Origin: Luscinia megarhynchos
Lineage: Eukaryota > Chordata > Aves > Passeriformes > Turdidae
NCBI GenBank assembly: GCA_034336665.1
Contig: JAPFBE010000002.1
Span: 36,497,406 to 36,561,405, forward strand
DNA length: 64,000 bases
Direction: 5' to 3'
The notes under the pieces were generated by a model. That model was not told the DNA's origin and searched no databases. It saw only the letters and a list, made by a program, of their open reading frames with translations. This document shows positions 36,772 to 50,300 of this stretch, piece after piece (the stretch's first letter is position 1; every line of letters begins with the position of its first letter). The translations under genes were made by a program, and so were the position numbers.

Positions 36772-39700
36772 CCTTTGAAACCATGGTCATCCCTCACATT
36801 GCATTGAGCACAGCACCCAAGTGATGACAGAGCCAGGTAGCTGCCAACACTGCAGCAAGACCTGTGGCTGAACATCCTAACCTATGCTGTCCACCCTCTT
36901 GATTGTAACATCTCATTCTTTATCTGCCAATGCCTTGGATCTCCCATGGAATAAAAAGTCACTCATGAGCAATGGTTCTTAAGAACAGCATTGAGTTTGA
37001 TGTGGTTTTCCCCTCCATTTGTTAAAAAGCCGATTTTACAAGTAGACAGAAGGCAGTAGTTGGGTAATCAATACAATATGTTGTGTATTTGAAGGCTGTG
37101 GAAAGGAAGAAGCTGGTTAGGAAACAGGAGTGGCATATAACTAATTTCACTGTAAAATAGGCAAGACCTACGAACATCTGGATTTTAATGTGGATTTCTA
37201 TGTGCTGCTCATCGCTATGGACTTTTAAAGTCTTGCACAAGGATGCTTAGAACAAAACTGAAGGTAATGGGGGTTCGTGGAGGTGTGTGAAGTCTGAAAC
37301 AAGAGGAAGACACCCTGAATGTAATGGTCATGTTGAGCTGTGCTACTTGCTAAATGATAAACAAAGCAAAAAATCAAAAATGCAACAAAGTACATGTATG
37401 CTGTCAGAGATCCTATATTTGGAGGGAGAAAAGCAAAAAAAGTCTTTAAAAATTAGTATTTTAATTAAAATATGCTGAATGTGCAAAATTGGTGACCACT
37501 TGGCTGTTGGTGGCCACTTTCTAACAGGGAACAAATTTGTGTTTCATTTAAGCACAGTGCAATGTCTGTCTCTGAAACATAATGTAGCTGATTAATTACT
37601 AATAGTTGGGCACATGTATTTTCAAAATTGTGCAAAAATTGTGCAAAACTTTATATGCTCCTTATCAAGGAGAACATTAAATATGGAGAATAATATAGGT
37701 TGGAGTAAGTTCAAGTGGGAAAAAAAGATGGTTTCTTTCAGATTCTCTGGATGTGTCTTACATGTGAAGCAGATTCTTCCTTTTTTGTTCTTCCATGGCA
37801 TTTGTTTTTCTGTTTGTGCTCTCTATCTGAAAAACTGATAACAACTTTTCTGAAGAATAATTTGTTCTTGTTTATGCACTAGTATACAGTCAGATAAATT
37901 CCATTGTCTTCAGCATTTATTGCAACAAGATCATCAGACATAGTGTATCACAGTAACTACAGGAGAGCTTTCCATTTTGGTTCCTGATAAAAATGACCTA
38001 CTAATCTGTAAGGTGGCAGTATTTCCTCCAGAGTCTGCCAGTGTGTCCTGACTGTGGGAATAACATTTGTTCCCCTTCATCTAACTAGGGGATTCCAGAT
38101 GAAGTGGAGGAATTCATTGTATCTGTGTGCCTCTCTCTGTCTAGTGAGGTTTTGAGCTGCTGCCTGCCCTCCCATCATTGGAAGAGCCCACCATAAGGAT
38201 GTAACACTGGTTGTAAGACAAGTTCAAGTTTTGTGTGAGATATGGATTGACAAAGATAAAAGTCTTGGATACACAATGTAGTATGTTCCCATTTCTCACT
38301 CAGAGATCCATGAAGGCTGTTTTTAAACACTTGCAGCCATTATAACTACCTCTCTTCCCTTTCTAATAGATACAATCAGCACTGTGTCTGAGTGCCACCA
38401 TTATGCCTTCCTGACCTGGATGCTGAGGAAAACGTTAGCACATGAAACAACCTCCAAAGGGAAGCTATCCTAATTTTCATTCATCTCACTTGATGTTTAA
38501 AAGCAGACTGCATGCAGATACTTTCTATAATCTCACTCCCAAGTAGGAGATAACGCCCAGTTGCAGTTGTGTGGCTGCAGTGAAGAAACCCCCAGGGAAT
38601 GTTTGTGTGCCATACTTTGAGAGTAAAAGATCCCTCACAAAAGTTAAATTCAGAACTCTTCACCTTTCAGTCAGGCCAAGCACCAGGCTCATAGATTCCA
38701 GATGTTTTATAGCCCCTTGGCTGCTATGTATGGCCTTTCTGTTTGATAGCTCCTTGTCCATAATCCAAAGTCAACAAAAAAAATGGTGGTTTAATGAGGG
38801 TCTTTCTTTCTCCCTTTAAATCCTGGAGCTTCAAACATGGTTTTAAAAATACATTTCTTTTTCTCTTTTTGACACTCTTTTTCAGTGAGTCTCTGCAGTG
38901 GTTGATTCTGTCAGCAAAATAAGGCATCAGTTTTGTAGAAAAACAAGACTTTGGCTTTAGCATAATAGATAATTACATGAGAATATCAAGACATATATCA
39001 AGAGTTGTCCCAATTTAACAGAAATTTTGAGTCAGTCTTGATGTGGAGTGAACAGGAATGGTTTCCTGTAAGGCACTGCCTGCCTCTATCCAAAGGATGC
39101 ACAGGGACATCATTAGGCAGAAGCAGGAGGATATTCCTCTCTCCCTTCCACTCCTGCAGCTCACTGCACACGTTCCAATCCTCCCATCTCCTTTCAAGGC
39201 AGACTGAGTGTGCACTGCTGGGCAGCCTCACCCTGGAACACAGTCAGATGGTGGCTCTGTGCTTGCAGCAGCAGGACACAAGAAACAGTTGTATAAGCTG
39301 GAAGGGACACGACTGTTGATGTTCCTCTGGAGGAAAAACTGCCAGGTACTTGCAGGCTCTGAAAGAAAATAAACTGCAGTGGTTTTGAATGAGAAAATGT
39401 TTGGTTGTAGGCAACTATGGAAAACCATTCACAAACATTTGAACAGCATGTAGGGCCCACCTTGCTTTGCTTCAACTGGGGCAGCAGCTGGCTCAATTGG
39501 CATTTCAGATGCGACCCCAAGAAGTTTTTGGCAAGGAGTTTAATAGCAAGGAGTTTCAGAGATGTATAGTTTGATGTTTATGCCAAAAAAAAAAATTCTA
39601 ATTAGTCCATTTCACATTGAGTGGCAGATAGAAATATATTTTGTTTAATCACTATCTAATGCAGAGGCTTCTGTGAAAGAAAAGGTTTATTTGTAGCATT

Positions 39701-40380
39701 GGATGCATTTCTCCTTTTTAAAGACTGTCTTTGCGCATTTAGTGTCCTTTTTTTGTGAGCTGGGAATTGTAAAAAAATGTAAAGTAGAAGAGGACGTGTT
39801 TCTTAGACAAAGGAGAAATACTGTAAAATTGTGTAAATGTCACTACTCATGTTTTTCCATGTTCTGTGTAGCATAGTGTAAAATAGGCTCTCCAGCAGTG
39901 TTATTCTGTGAATTGTAATTTAAAAAAACAAGCCATGCATGGTCAGAGATATTACCTACAGGTCCTTTTGGTTGAGTTTTTTGTTTTGTTTGTTGTTTTC
40001 TCATTTTAGGTGAATTCATTCTATGTTAAATTTAATTGTCCATGAAAATGCATTTTTGTTTCTGTTTTATTTCATAAAAAACTTGAATTACTCTTTTAAG
40101 ATTTTATTACACACAAAGCTCACCTACCGTTTGTATTGGATCCTCAAGAAGTGGTGTCACATTTAGTATAAACTAGGGGGGATTTTATTTTTATCTGCCT
40201 CTTCTTCCTCCCACTCTTCCCACTTAACTATCTGGAAAGATCCAGTCACACCCTATGTTTGTTTTTTTTCTGTGCCATGCAGGGTCAATATGGAAAACTG
40301 ACCGCAGACCAGTGTTCAAAATTTCTTGATATAAGTAGTTAAAAAGCTCACCTCTACAGCATTATGTAAACACATCTTGC

Positions 40381-40386
40381 AATAAA
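40381..40386 (+). terminator. Candidate distal poly(A) signal AATAAA
   Basis: AATAAAGCTTTATAAAGCA is followed 10-40 nt later by a GT-rich element (GGGCTGGTTCTGCTTTTGTT). This is the classical arrangement for cleavage near 40400 and the strongest-looking 3' end after FHOD3. Confidence 0.55.
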
Positions 40387-40400
40387 GCTTTATAAAGCAC

Positions 40401-43400
40401 GGACTGGGCTGGTTCTGCTTTTGTTGATGAAGCCAGTCATGGGAGCTTGGGTGGAAAATGGAAGGGGAATTGTGAATTGTTTGTCCTCATATCCTCAAGG
40501 TACCTGCATTGCCGTCATGTGGGCATCAAAACAGCTGCCATGAAGCCATCTGGGTGGCCAGATCATAAAAAGCTTCTTCTACACCTAGTTTGAGCCCAAT
40601 TCCTAATCTTGAGTGAAGAAAGTGAAAATGTGTCTCTGGTTCTCTAGGCTTTCAGTACTCCAGCCCTACAAATCCTCACTTAAACATGCGTGGCACTGCC
40701 ATCAGCTTGGAGCTGGTCTCTGCCTAAAAAATACTCTGTGCACAGCATAAAGGTATGAGATTTGTAGAAGCAAACATCAATAAGATGAAAGACAACCTGT
40801 ATGTGGAGAAGCTTTGCGCATTGCCTCTGCATCAAGTTGTGAAACACTGTCCTTGCCAGAGCTTCAGAGCTGTAAAGGTAGCCTGTAAACAAGACTTGCC
40901 TTTAACTTGGCTGAAATACATTCCATGCATCATCATGGAATGTATTTTTCTGGTGGCTGCCTATAAGCATGCCTGGAGAGGCAGGGCTCTTGCAGTTTTC
41001 TCTCTTTGCTGGTCTCTGATGTTTTCTTCTGCTCTTTCCCAGCATTTGAGAAAGACTGACATCCCTGCCCTACAGAAGATGAGCTGAGCTCTGCCTGTGA
41101 GTTCAATGACTATGGTGCCAAGGGGGTTAAAGAGATATGTAAGAAGCTTAAAATGCTCAGACTTCTGCTGCTAGTCCAGGAAAAAAGCTGCTCACAATTG
41201 TTCTTTTGAGTTGCATATGTAATGAGGTCAAAATATATTTTCAAAGACAGCTGCACATGTTCATAGCGACACCCTGGAAAATAAAGTAGGTTGTCAGAGA
41301 GTCTGAGAGAGAATTTTCACCTGTGGTTTCGGAGATTGTGGGAGCTGATATACAAAACTGGGTATGTAAGCCTTCTTCCTTTTTAATTAGTTTTTAAAGT
41401 TATTTCAAATAAAAAGGTGCTTTTTGGGATATGGCTGCTTCCCTGAAAGAGCTGCTTAGCATTCCAGATGCACTGGTGTAAAGTCTAGAGGATGAAAGGC
41501 TACCAGCCAGAAATGTGGTAATGCTTTTTAAAATAAATATATAAACCAAGTTTATTGGCCAGACACTTTTCTATCACAGCATATCCATTAGCAGTTCTAA
41601 ATTCCAGATGTGCAGTGACAATGCGTACATATATTTTTCAGACCTGGTGCCCAGTCAGAACTTCGTATGTTGTCACAGAGAAGCCTCTGGCCTGTAGTCA
41701 GGGAACGAGTAAGTATGCAGATTATCCATTGCAAAGCTGCATGCCCTGGTTTATAAACCCTTCAGAACAGTCTGAGAACACACAACTAAGGAAAAAAGAA
41801 AAAAACACCAAACTATTTTTTCCTATCATAACTTCTCCAAGTTTCCTGATGGGAATGCAGTTTGGAAAAGGGAGAGGGCTGTTCTCAAAGCTTTACCTCT
41901 TGCAAGTTTCTTTGCAGGAAATGAAGAATGATGCCTGTATTGGCATCTCTCTGATGAGACAGACCTCTGCTGGGAAATCCCAGAAGGAACACATCCTATG
42001 TGAAGTGCCATGCCAGTGAGGGCCTCTCTACAGCTTTTCCTGAGTGAATTTTGAGTGGGAGCAGGACTCATCCATCTGAGGAGGCATTCTGCTCAAAAAT
42101 ACTGATTCTCAGTTTCCAGGATTCAGAATCCAGTTCTGTCTGACATCAGCCTCTCTCCCAAGCTTGCTCTCTTGCTTGAGCCAATTCCAGAGCCTGTAAT
42201 TCGTTATGTAGCTGCAAAACACCATGGAGCATGTCACTGTACAGAAAGATGTGAACCAGCAATGGGGAGAGTGAGACACTTTCAGTGTCCCAGGACACAT
42301 CCCTGGGCATATCCCACTCTGTTACTGGTGTTATAATGAGCAGAAATGCTTTAAGTATATGCCAAAATCTTGCAAGTAAGTTGGTAGCCCTCTCTCGATG
42401 AGTGTTCAGGTCTTTCTGCCTAGAAAACAGACAAAATGACTAGTCTTGGCTTTTGTATGTCTTTTCCTTTCATTGTTCCATGCTTAATACAAGAACAGCA
42501 GTTAACAAGCAACAAATGAAGTTACTGTCAGTAAAATCCACAGCTCTTAAAACTGGGCAAACTTGAAGGCAAAGGTGAGTCAAAGTTATGTCAGCCTCCA
42601 GTAAACATTCTGCTTGTTCCATCTGAAGGCAGATTAGCCAAGCCTGTCTTGGAAGAGCTCTGCATTTGCTTTACAGCAGTGGTTTGAAATGTTGCCCCTG
42701 GTACAGGGAGCACAAAGCTCTGCCAGAGCCTGGCAGGGCTCAGGTGAGGAGCCAGCAGGTGACAAAGGGTCTGGAATAGATCCACCTCTGGAGTTTGAAG
42801 GCATGCACCATGACTGCCTGTTGGATGTAAATATGTGTACTATGGACCTTGGAGTAACCTGTGAAAACACATTGCTCCCAGGAATCTGAAAGCTACAGCA
42901 AGGTAAAAATTCTCCTTTTTAATAAAGCAAGGAAATACTGAGACTCTTGAGCGGGATCTCAAAAAAATGAATCCTCCTTCCATCGTTGTCCAGGCTTCCC
43001 ATAAATATGCACTGGGAGGCTTAAATAATCTTGGCAAGATATAGCAAAGGAAAATTATTGTTAAAAAGAGGCCCTGGATATTGTTTCAACAAACTTTTTC
43101 CTCGCATAAACTTATGGAAAATTATTGACCTCATAGCAAAGTCAAGGAAGAAAGAAAACTCTTCTTGTAAAATGGCAAGATACCTATTTGAACATGGACT
43201 AGACTGCCTTCTCATAGGTCTGTCTGGAACACCTCCCAGTTGTACTGCATTAATTATGGGGAGCAATGGCTGCACAGGTTAATTTTAAAAAATCTAAATA
43301 ATCCCACAGATCGACAGTTCTGACCTAAATAAAACTAACTGTGAATATAATGATAAAGAAAGTATATTGAAAATCAGACATTAGTGACCAAAGCCAAATG

Positions 43401-46400
43401 AAGATTTGATGATATTGGCTCTATGAGCAGTGGAAAGAGCCTGATGGACTTCAGCAAGCCTGAATCAAGCCCCCAAAGATAACTATTAGAATCTTAAACT
43501 CAACGAAAAGTGGAATTTTTTTCTCTGGCAAAAAAGGCCCTAAATAATTTTAACCTCACCAGTTACACTGAGGAATTCTCTTTGAAGAATGGACAGCACA
43601 CTATAGCCTGAAAACCAAGAGTGAATCCTTGTTTCCAGAGAAATTATCTCAAATGTGTTCAGATTACAAGTATGTGGGACAAAACACAGTTAGCATCCAA
43701 AATTATATAGTCTGGAAATTCTACGTCTTTTTAGAAGCCAAAACACTGCAAAGTCTGGAAACAAAACAACCTGAGGCAGTCGGTTGCAATTTTTTTTTTT
43801 TTTTACTATGGAATTTGACAACCATTAAATTTTCTAACAGGAAAATAAAATTTCAGTAGAAACTATTACTGTTACAAAATTTTTACTATTTCTTTACAGA
43901 AAGACATTGGTAGACAGGTTAATAGAAACTAACAAGTTTAAGGCTGGTCTTAAGAACTCAAAAAAGTATCTTGCCAGCCAATTTTGCTTAATGTAAATAG
44001 TTACTTCTCCAAATTTAAATCTCCAAGATAACTTCCACCATCTTTAGATTTATTTGCTTTTCTATGATAGGAATGACTTAGTTGGCTCACATAATGATGA
44101 GCTAATAGCTTATTATTTGATTATATCCTATAAATCTTTCTAGAGGTAATCAGAGTATTCATAAAGTTGTGATTATTTGATATTAGTCAATCTAAGAGTG
44201 TACCTTACATTATGATATGTAACAGATAAATATCATATTTTCAAATACTTCTCAACAGCATTATATAACTTATGCTTATGTCACAACATAAGTGGATTTT
44301 TGAATATGCAAGTGGATTCTGTAATTTGGTAGCTTCTTATTTTGACTTCAGAACATATTTTGTCAAGGTGGAAAGGAAATGAGATGGTTATGTGGGTGGT
44401 TTAACTTCAGAGAGTATTTATTGGTAAAAGGGATTGACACTATTAGAAAGTTACTATCTTTGTGTCTTTCAGAGCATGACTCTCAACAACCAGGCTAAAG
44501 ATCTAATACACTGGAATATGGATTTCCTGAGGAATGATCAGCACCTATTTCTTACACATTCATAGTGTTCTCTTCTACAATCACAGCTTCTTATGTGTTT
44601 AGACAGTATAAGCTCACACAGTAAAGGGGACTAAGGCACATACAGAAATTCAGACTCCATCAAAGAGCACTCCCCACTTCAGAAAGGACACTGGGAAAGA
44701 AGGTAGTTTGAGTAACAGAAAGGAAATCCTAAGTTGACAATATAGGGTAAAAATAAACAAAGGCTATAATGACAAGGACAAGATTCTTATTTTAATACAC
44801 AGGCGATCCCAACAAAGAAAAGTGCAGATGTCATTTTAGCATCAGCTCTTCAAGCAGTGGACTAAATGAAGCCCAAATGCAGCAGTGAGTTGGAAGGTTG
44901 GGAAGGGGACATTTAACTGAATGTGAAAGGAAGAAAGGCTTATTTTTAGAGAAGTTTTGTATTAAACTGCACAAAAAAAAGAAGTGGATTGATTAGGACC
45001 TGTGTCACTATAAGGAGGGAGGGGCAGCTTGTATGTACAAAGATAAGAGGGGAGCATCACACAGACTGTTAGGTGGATTTGCCTTAAGCAGACTATCTAG
45101 TATGTTTTAAGAATTTGGTAGTTTCCAAGGTTTCATTTTGAAGCGAGCAGAAATGTAAGTACAACATAAATGAGGCATGGCTCATTGAAAAGAAGCCATT
45201 CTGGGCCTTCCTGCCTCCAGACAATCACAAATTCTGTGTGTGGCAACGAGGGCATCACCTCTCTGTGGTGTGTGATGTATGATGGGGCCTGTATTCCTCA
45301 GGCTCTGAGAGGCTGGACCCTTGCTGCAGTGAGTATCATCAGCTTTGTGGCCTGTGACTCCTGCTGACATTGTCTATGTCTATAATGAAGCAGCAATGGA
45401 CAGAGAAACAGCCAGAAATTCTCCTTGGTAACAGATGCTCTTCTCTTTTCCTTACATCAAGTAGCCTTAGGATGACTCAAAATGGATGCAGTGCTACTGG
45501 AATTGGTGAGAACAAGTTGGAAGCTGCAGACAAGATGCTGAAGAGCCCTCTGGCCCCAGCAAGAGGGCACAGAGAGCCCTCCCACCTCAGGTGGGGGCTG
45601 AATATTGTGGAGATGGCTGCAGTGTGCTTTAAATTGGACCAGATCTTGGTAAGAAGTATTTCAGTACACAGCTAGGAGGATTTAGCAAAGGTAGTAAATT
45701 TAGCACCCCTAAGAAAGCAGAAGCTGGAGTGGGATTGTTAGTGGCTCTGGATGCTCAATGAAATGTGCTGTTGATCGCTCCCCTTGCAGCCAGGGATCTC
45801 ACTAACAGAACCTTCAGCCAAACCTGAGTTTGCTGCCCATGTCAGTCACTCCTAATACACCCTGATGAAGTTATTTCCTCTCAGTAAAGCATTTGGGTCA
45901 GCAGATACAGGCAAAGTTTAATGCAATTCATCCCCAGCTGCCAAATCTGATCAGGGGAAATAGGAAGATGACAGTCAAAAAGCTCTGTGGTCTCCCCAGT
46001 CAGACTGTTAGCAGCTTAATTTTCTCCTTGGCAGTAAAAAGGGTGTAATTGTGGAGAGAAAGCAGGCTTGCTTGTAGAAAATATATATGTTTTCTGCATA
46101 TAAGCACCACAATTTGCAGGAAACTCTTAAAACATCTTTATTGAAGGTATACTGTTTCTGAAAACATTGCCATCTCTGCAGTATTTAGGAGTAGCTTTCT
46201 CACAAAGTCAGAGTACAAAGAGAACAAGTCCTTGAGAATTATTTCTAAATCCAGGTAGGAAATGGTTGGCTTTCTCTTTCATCACCTCAAAGGTTCCAGT
46301 TATTCATTGTCATATTATATTGCTTCTGTCAATTTTTTATATATTTTTGGCACTAAGTTCCAAGAATTCATTGCAGGTGATCTATAAATTTTCTTGTGTG

Positions 46401-46920
46401 GTCCCTGACACAGAGTGCTGACCCGGGAGTAAAAAGAGGCTCCTCAGAGCAGAAGCCTGACCACACTCCATTTGCCAACTAATATCACTGTGCTCTGCTT
46501 CTGTGCTTCCTTCCTGGGGTCCAGAAACAGGTAACCATGGGGTGGAATGCTCATTTATTTATGTCATCTTCATATCTTGTGGAGAAGCTACTGCTAGCAA
46601 GCGAGGGAGCTGATAAGCTCATGCTCTCCTCTAGCTCATGCCAAAAATTTTCTGACTTTGTTCTATGATTGCTAACACAGACAAATGTAGAGATTGAAAA
46701 GGAGAAGTTTCAATGGGAAAGTTGTAAGAAATCTCAGAATGTTAAAGGGAAGGTGGTAAAATTTGTAGTGGTGGACAGGACACTATGATACACATATGAT
46801 GACACATTACAGAATCCTGTTTGCAAAATCAAAGTAACTAGAATGGAGTTGGAATTTCTTGAAGAGGAAAATAAAACCAGCAGTGCTTGTAAAGTCTTGG
46901 TGAACTTCCTGGGAAAAAGA
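40401..46920. other. Intergenic, no gene recognised
   Basis: Unique-looking AT-rich sequence with a perfect inverted repeat at 40914-40947. The longest open frame (41555-42019, 154 codons, +) has no recognisable domain and no splice or promoter support. I looked for exons of genes that neighbour FHOD3 in mammals (such as TPGS2) and did not see any. Confidence 0.6.
40914..40947. repeat. Perfect 14-bp inverted repeat with 6-nt loop
   Basis: AAATACATTCCATG, loop CATCAT, then its exact reverse complement. It lies about 500 bp beyond the distal FHOD3 poly(A) signal. The stem is too short for a microRNA precursor. It could form a small cruciform or hairpin in read-through RNA. Confidence 0.9.
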
Positions 46921-47345
46921 AAAGAAAGGAGAGAAAGGAGAAGGAGGAAGGAAGGAGAGGAAGGAAGGAGAGGAAGGAAGGAAGGAAGGAAGGAAGGAAG
47001 GAAGGAAGGAAGGAAGGAAGGAAGGAAGGAAGGAAGGAAGGAAGGAAGGAAGAGGAAGGAAGGAAGGAAGGAAGGAAGGAAGGAAGGAAGGAAGGAAGGA
47101 AGGAAGGAAGGAAGGAAGGAAGGAAGGAAGGAAGGAAGGAAGGAAGGAAGGAAGGAAGGAAGGAAGGAAGGAAGGAAGGAAGGAAGGAAGGAAGGAAGGA
47201 AGGAAGGAAGGAAGGAAGGAAGGAAGGAAGGAAGGAAGGAAGGAAGGAAGGAAGGAAGGAAGGAAGGAAGGAAGGAAGGAAGGAAGGAAGGAAGGAAGGA
47301 AGGAAGGAAGGAAGGAAGGAAGGAAGGAAGGAAGGAAGGAAGGAA
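46921..47345 (+). repeat. Long GGAA microsatellite
   Basis: An imperfect purine lead (GAAAGGAGAAGG, AGGAAGGAGAGG) is followed by nearly pure GGAA units from about 46970 to 47345, broken once near 47051-47056. The last block alone is about 70 units. All frames stay open on both strands (a 170-codon Arg/Lys/Glu/Gly frame and a 245-codon Pro/Ser/Phe/Leu frame); these are repeat artefacts. Such tracts expand easily and may be under- or over-collapsed in an assembly. Confidence 0.97.
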
Positions 47346-50300
47346 ACTTTTTTGAAGATAGAGGTAATAGATGGGAAAGCTAATCCAATTTTGATATAAG
47401 GATTAGAATTTGCTTGTGTAAAGAAGTAATTACTTATTATCTGCAGTTTGCTTATTGTAATATCTTCACGGGAATTTAAGACCTTGAAAACAGAAGCTGG
47501 AATAATAAAGGTCAAATTTATAAGTCTGTGAGCCTTAATAGAGTGAGGCTGTTGCAATCCAGTAGAAAGAATCAAGACAACATGGAAATTTTAGAAAACA
47601 CTTGTACTTCAGAAAGATTATAAGGTGCTACTGCTGATGTCAATACTGGTAAGAGTTCAAGAGCTCTCAGTAAAAGTGAGTTTAAAACAAAATGCTCTGA
47701 TGTGATGCTTTTGGACTGTGTAGATGGATGTATGATTTTTGAATAGGTGATGGATTAAATTTTGTAGGCAATTATATCTACTCATCTCTGTGGACTTGGC
47801 AGATAGGCAGAAAAAAAGAATTTGAATTTGGTACTTCTTTATTCTGATATAATAATGTTATCTTAATTCTATGAGCTACAGGTGTAAGTTAAATCTCACA
47901 GCACAAACTGAAGGAGATGAGAATTTCTTCCTTCCACTTTGAACATTAGACATCTGTGCAACTTGGAGCTGTAAATGCATTTCAGAGTAGACTGAAGTAC
48001 CAATAGATATAGAATTGTTTCTATTATACTTATTCAGGGTTGCTTACCAAGAGTTTGTTGTTGAGCCAGACCAAAGGATGCTTGCATTCAGTACAGCTAC
48101 AGGATTAAACAGCACTTTGCCCCAGCCTCAAGGAACAGAGGCAATCCTTCCTTATTCCCATTATAAAATGCGAATGCAATCTTGAGTGCACCAATGTCAA
48201 AAAAATGTTGGCTGTCAGTAAAGCCTCTGTTTTTCTTTAGTGGATTTTTCAACTGCAGATACTTTTTCTGAGATGCGTTGACTTTGTAGCACATGTTAGC
48301 AAATGACTTCTTGAAAAATACATGAGCCTTAAGAGCAGCCCTGTCAACATTTTAAATGTTGCAATCAAGGAATACAGGCCTCTTAACTAAGAGGACTGTG
48401 GTTGTAGGATAACTGCCTTATAGCAGTTTGTGTTTTCAAAGTCCTTACTTATGCTTGGCAGAAAGTGTATTATCCACAGTTTTGGAAAGAAGTTTTGGCT
48501 GAAGTTTCTGGCTGGGATAAACCTTGTGCATATAGTTATGCCCAGAGTGTAATTGGCATTGACATAGACCACGAGTTCTTGGAGAGATTTTTTCTTTTAA
48601 AATGATGATACTATTCTCTCTGTGTCACCTCTGAAGTTTTAAAGTCGGTATATGAGGCTACAAAATATCACTGCCATCTACAATGTGTCTTTTACATTAT
48701 AATAGATTGATTATTGCTGATCTGTCAGGTGGAGTAGTTGCAACTCCCACGATTTCACTGTGTGTGCAAACAGGTTTAGTATTTATTAGTAGTCCAGTTG
48801 CATCTCAGTACAATGTGCCAATGACTGTTTGCCCAGATGTTCATACAGTGGAGCAGAAATGGAAGAAAGGAAAAAACAAAACAAAGAACCAAACCCAACC
48901 CAGCCTGAGCAAACCCAGTAATTCTAGAAGGTGATCCTGAAAACTTCCCCAGGGACTTTGTGTGGAGGATTTCACAGTGCAGTATGCTGCACATTTGATT
49001 AGCTTCTCATCAAGGAGGCTTCTGCAGTGCAGAGCTGATACCACCCCTCACACAGGTGGCAGGACAGCTCAAGTCACCCAGACAACACCCAGAGCAGCAG
49101 AGATGTGCAAGAGCACTGGGACAGCATCTGTCACCAGTGTGTGGTACTCTGTCTATGCTGCAGATCATATCTGGGCCAGGAAAACAGGGAAACAAGTTTT
49201 ACTGTGCTTTTGTGTGAGCAGCTCTTAGAAATCTGAGGAAAGCAGAACATGTCTGAAGAAAGTCCTGAACTAGTGCCTTTAGAGCTCAAAAAGCCCAGCT
49301 CAGAGCAGCTGGTCATCACTTTGCACGAGTGAATATTCTTCTTTTCACCTCCTCAACCTCTAACTTATGCCAGCAGATGATCTGCATGCATAGAAACACC
49401 CTTGTAAACAGGCATCAACCATGTGGGGCTTGTTTAAATGAACTTATTTCTTACAGCACACATTAATTATATCACTGTCCTCGAATACCTCCAGTTGAGG
49501 CAATATCATATTAATTTTTCCATTTAGTTTCTGGGGGATTAACAGGAGCCTGCTGTAGTCCAGTGGGTTAACCCCCTTACCCTCCCTGGCTGCTGCACAG
49601 TTTGGATTCCTCCTGGTATTCAAAGTATTACAAAAAGTTTATTCCCCTGGACTAAAGATCCCCAGCAAAAAAATTCAGAACTTTAGCATTCAAGGTATTC
49701 AGGACTAATGATTTTTTCCTAGTTCCTCTCTCATTGAATACTGCATAGCAAAGTGGTTACAGTGGAAAAGCTTACTTTTCTCTTACAATTATTTCTTTTC
49801 AAATGCAGAACAGAAATATTAGTGTCATACTTCTGTCTTTTCTCCATCAACATTCCTAAATGAACAGCCTCCCTATTACAAGAATTAATGACTAGTATAT
49901 TCAAATTTCTTCTTAACATTCATTGCTCTGACAGGCGATTTCTGTTTCTACAATCATCTTATTTTTCATTTCACATTTGTCACCTTACAGATTTCACTTT
50001 ACCACTAAAAAAAATTATGAGTTTTTAGCCAAAGTTGTCTTCTTTCCTCATTGGATAACCAGGAAACTCAATTATCTAATCAGCAGCTCTCTCAGAACTT
50101 TTTAAATTTCCAGTCACAGGTTTTCTCTAAATTTTCCATTTCCCTTTATTTCTCTTCCACATTTTTTCGACTTAAATACCAAAAATACTCTTATATGGAG
50201 TGTTCTCCCTGCATATGTAAGCTGAGAATGATCACAGTGTTTTCATATATATTTGATCTGCCATTAAAATCTTCAAAAGTTAGATACAAAAATTAGAAAG

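Larger units (their letters stand above)
1..40400 (+). other. FHOD3: 3' portion of the FHOD3 formin gene (gene span, 5' end outside window)
   Basis: Five constitutive exons plus one optional microexon, all on the + strand, splice in frame into the C-terminal 266 residues (274 or 276 with the microexon) of an FHOD-family formin. FHOD3 assembles and maintains actin filaments in sarcomeres and other actin structures. The order seen is the FH2 C-terminal helices, a linker, then the autoregulatory DAD. FHOD3 is preferred over the paralogue FHOD1 because of the exact wording of the FH2 exons (for example CQMERRCKASWDH and [13 protein letters not shown]) and because of the T(D/E)5XE insert, which is described for FHOD3. 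Intron phases in order are 2, 0, (0 around the microexon), 1, 1. Residue numbers used below count from the first residue encoded in the window. The left edge is the window boundary and the right edge is the distal poly(A) candidate. Confidence 0.93.
35073..40400 (+). other. FHOD3: FHOD3 3' UTR (proximal and distal end candidates)
   Basis: Non-coding sequence after the stop with no intron or gene signal. It may end near 36.8 kb, after AATAAA at 36766, or extend to about 40.4 kb, after AATAAA at 40381. Several T/G-rich and A/T-rich stretches of the kind found in long vertebrate 3' UTRs occur (for example 35590-35670 and 39540-40090). Open frames within it are short and have no domain. The extent is inferred from poly(A) signals, not measured. 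Confidence 0.5.

Noticed and set aside
40914..40947. MicroRNA precursor
   Set aside because: The stem is only 14 bp with no extended pairing outside it, too short for Drosha/Dicer processing.
41555..42019. 154-codon + strand open frame
   Set aside because: No domain, low-complexity-free but random-looking composition, no promoter, poly(A) or splice context; length is compatible with chance.
46838..47575. 245-codon - strand and 170-codon + strand open frames
   Set aside because: They are translations of the GGAA repeat in both directions; a four-base repeat without stops is open in every frame.
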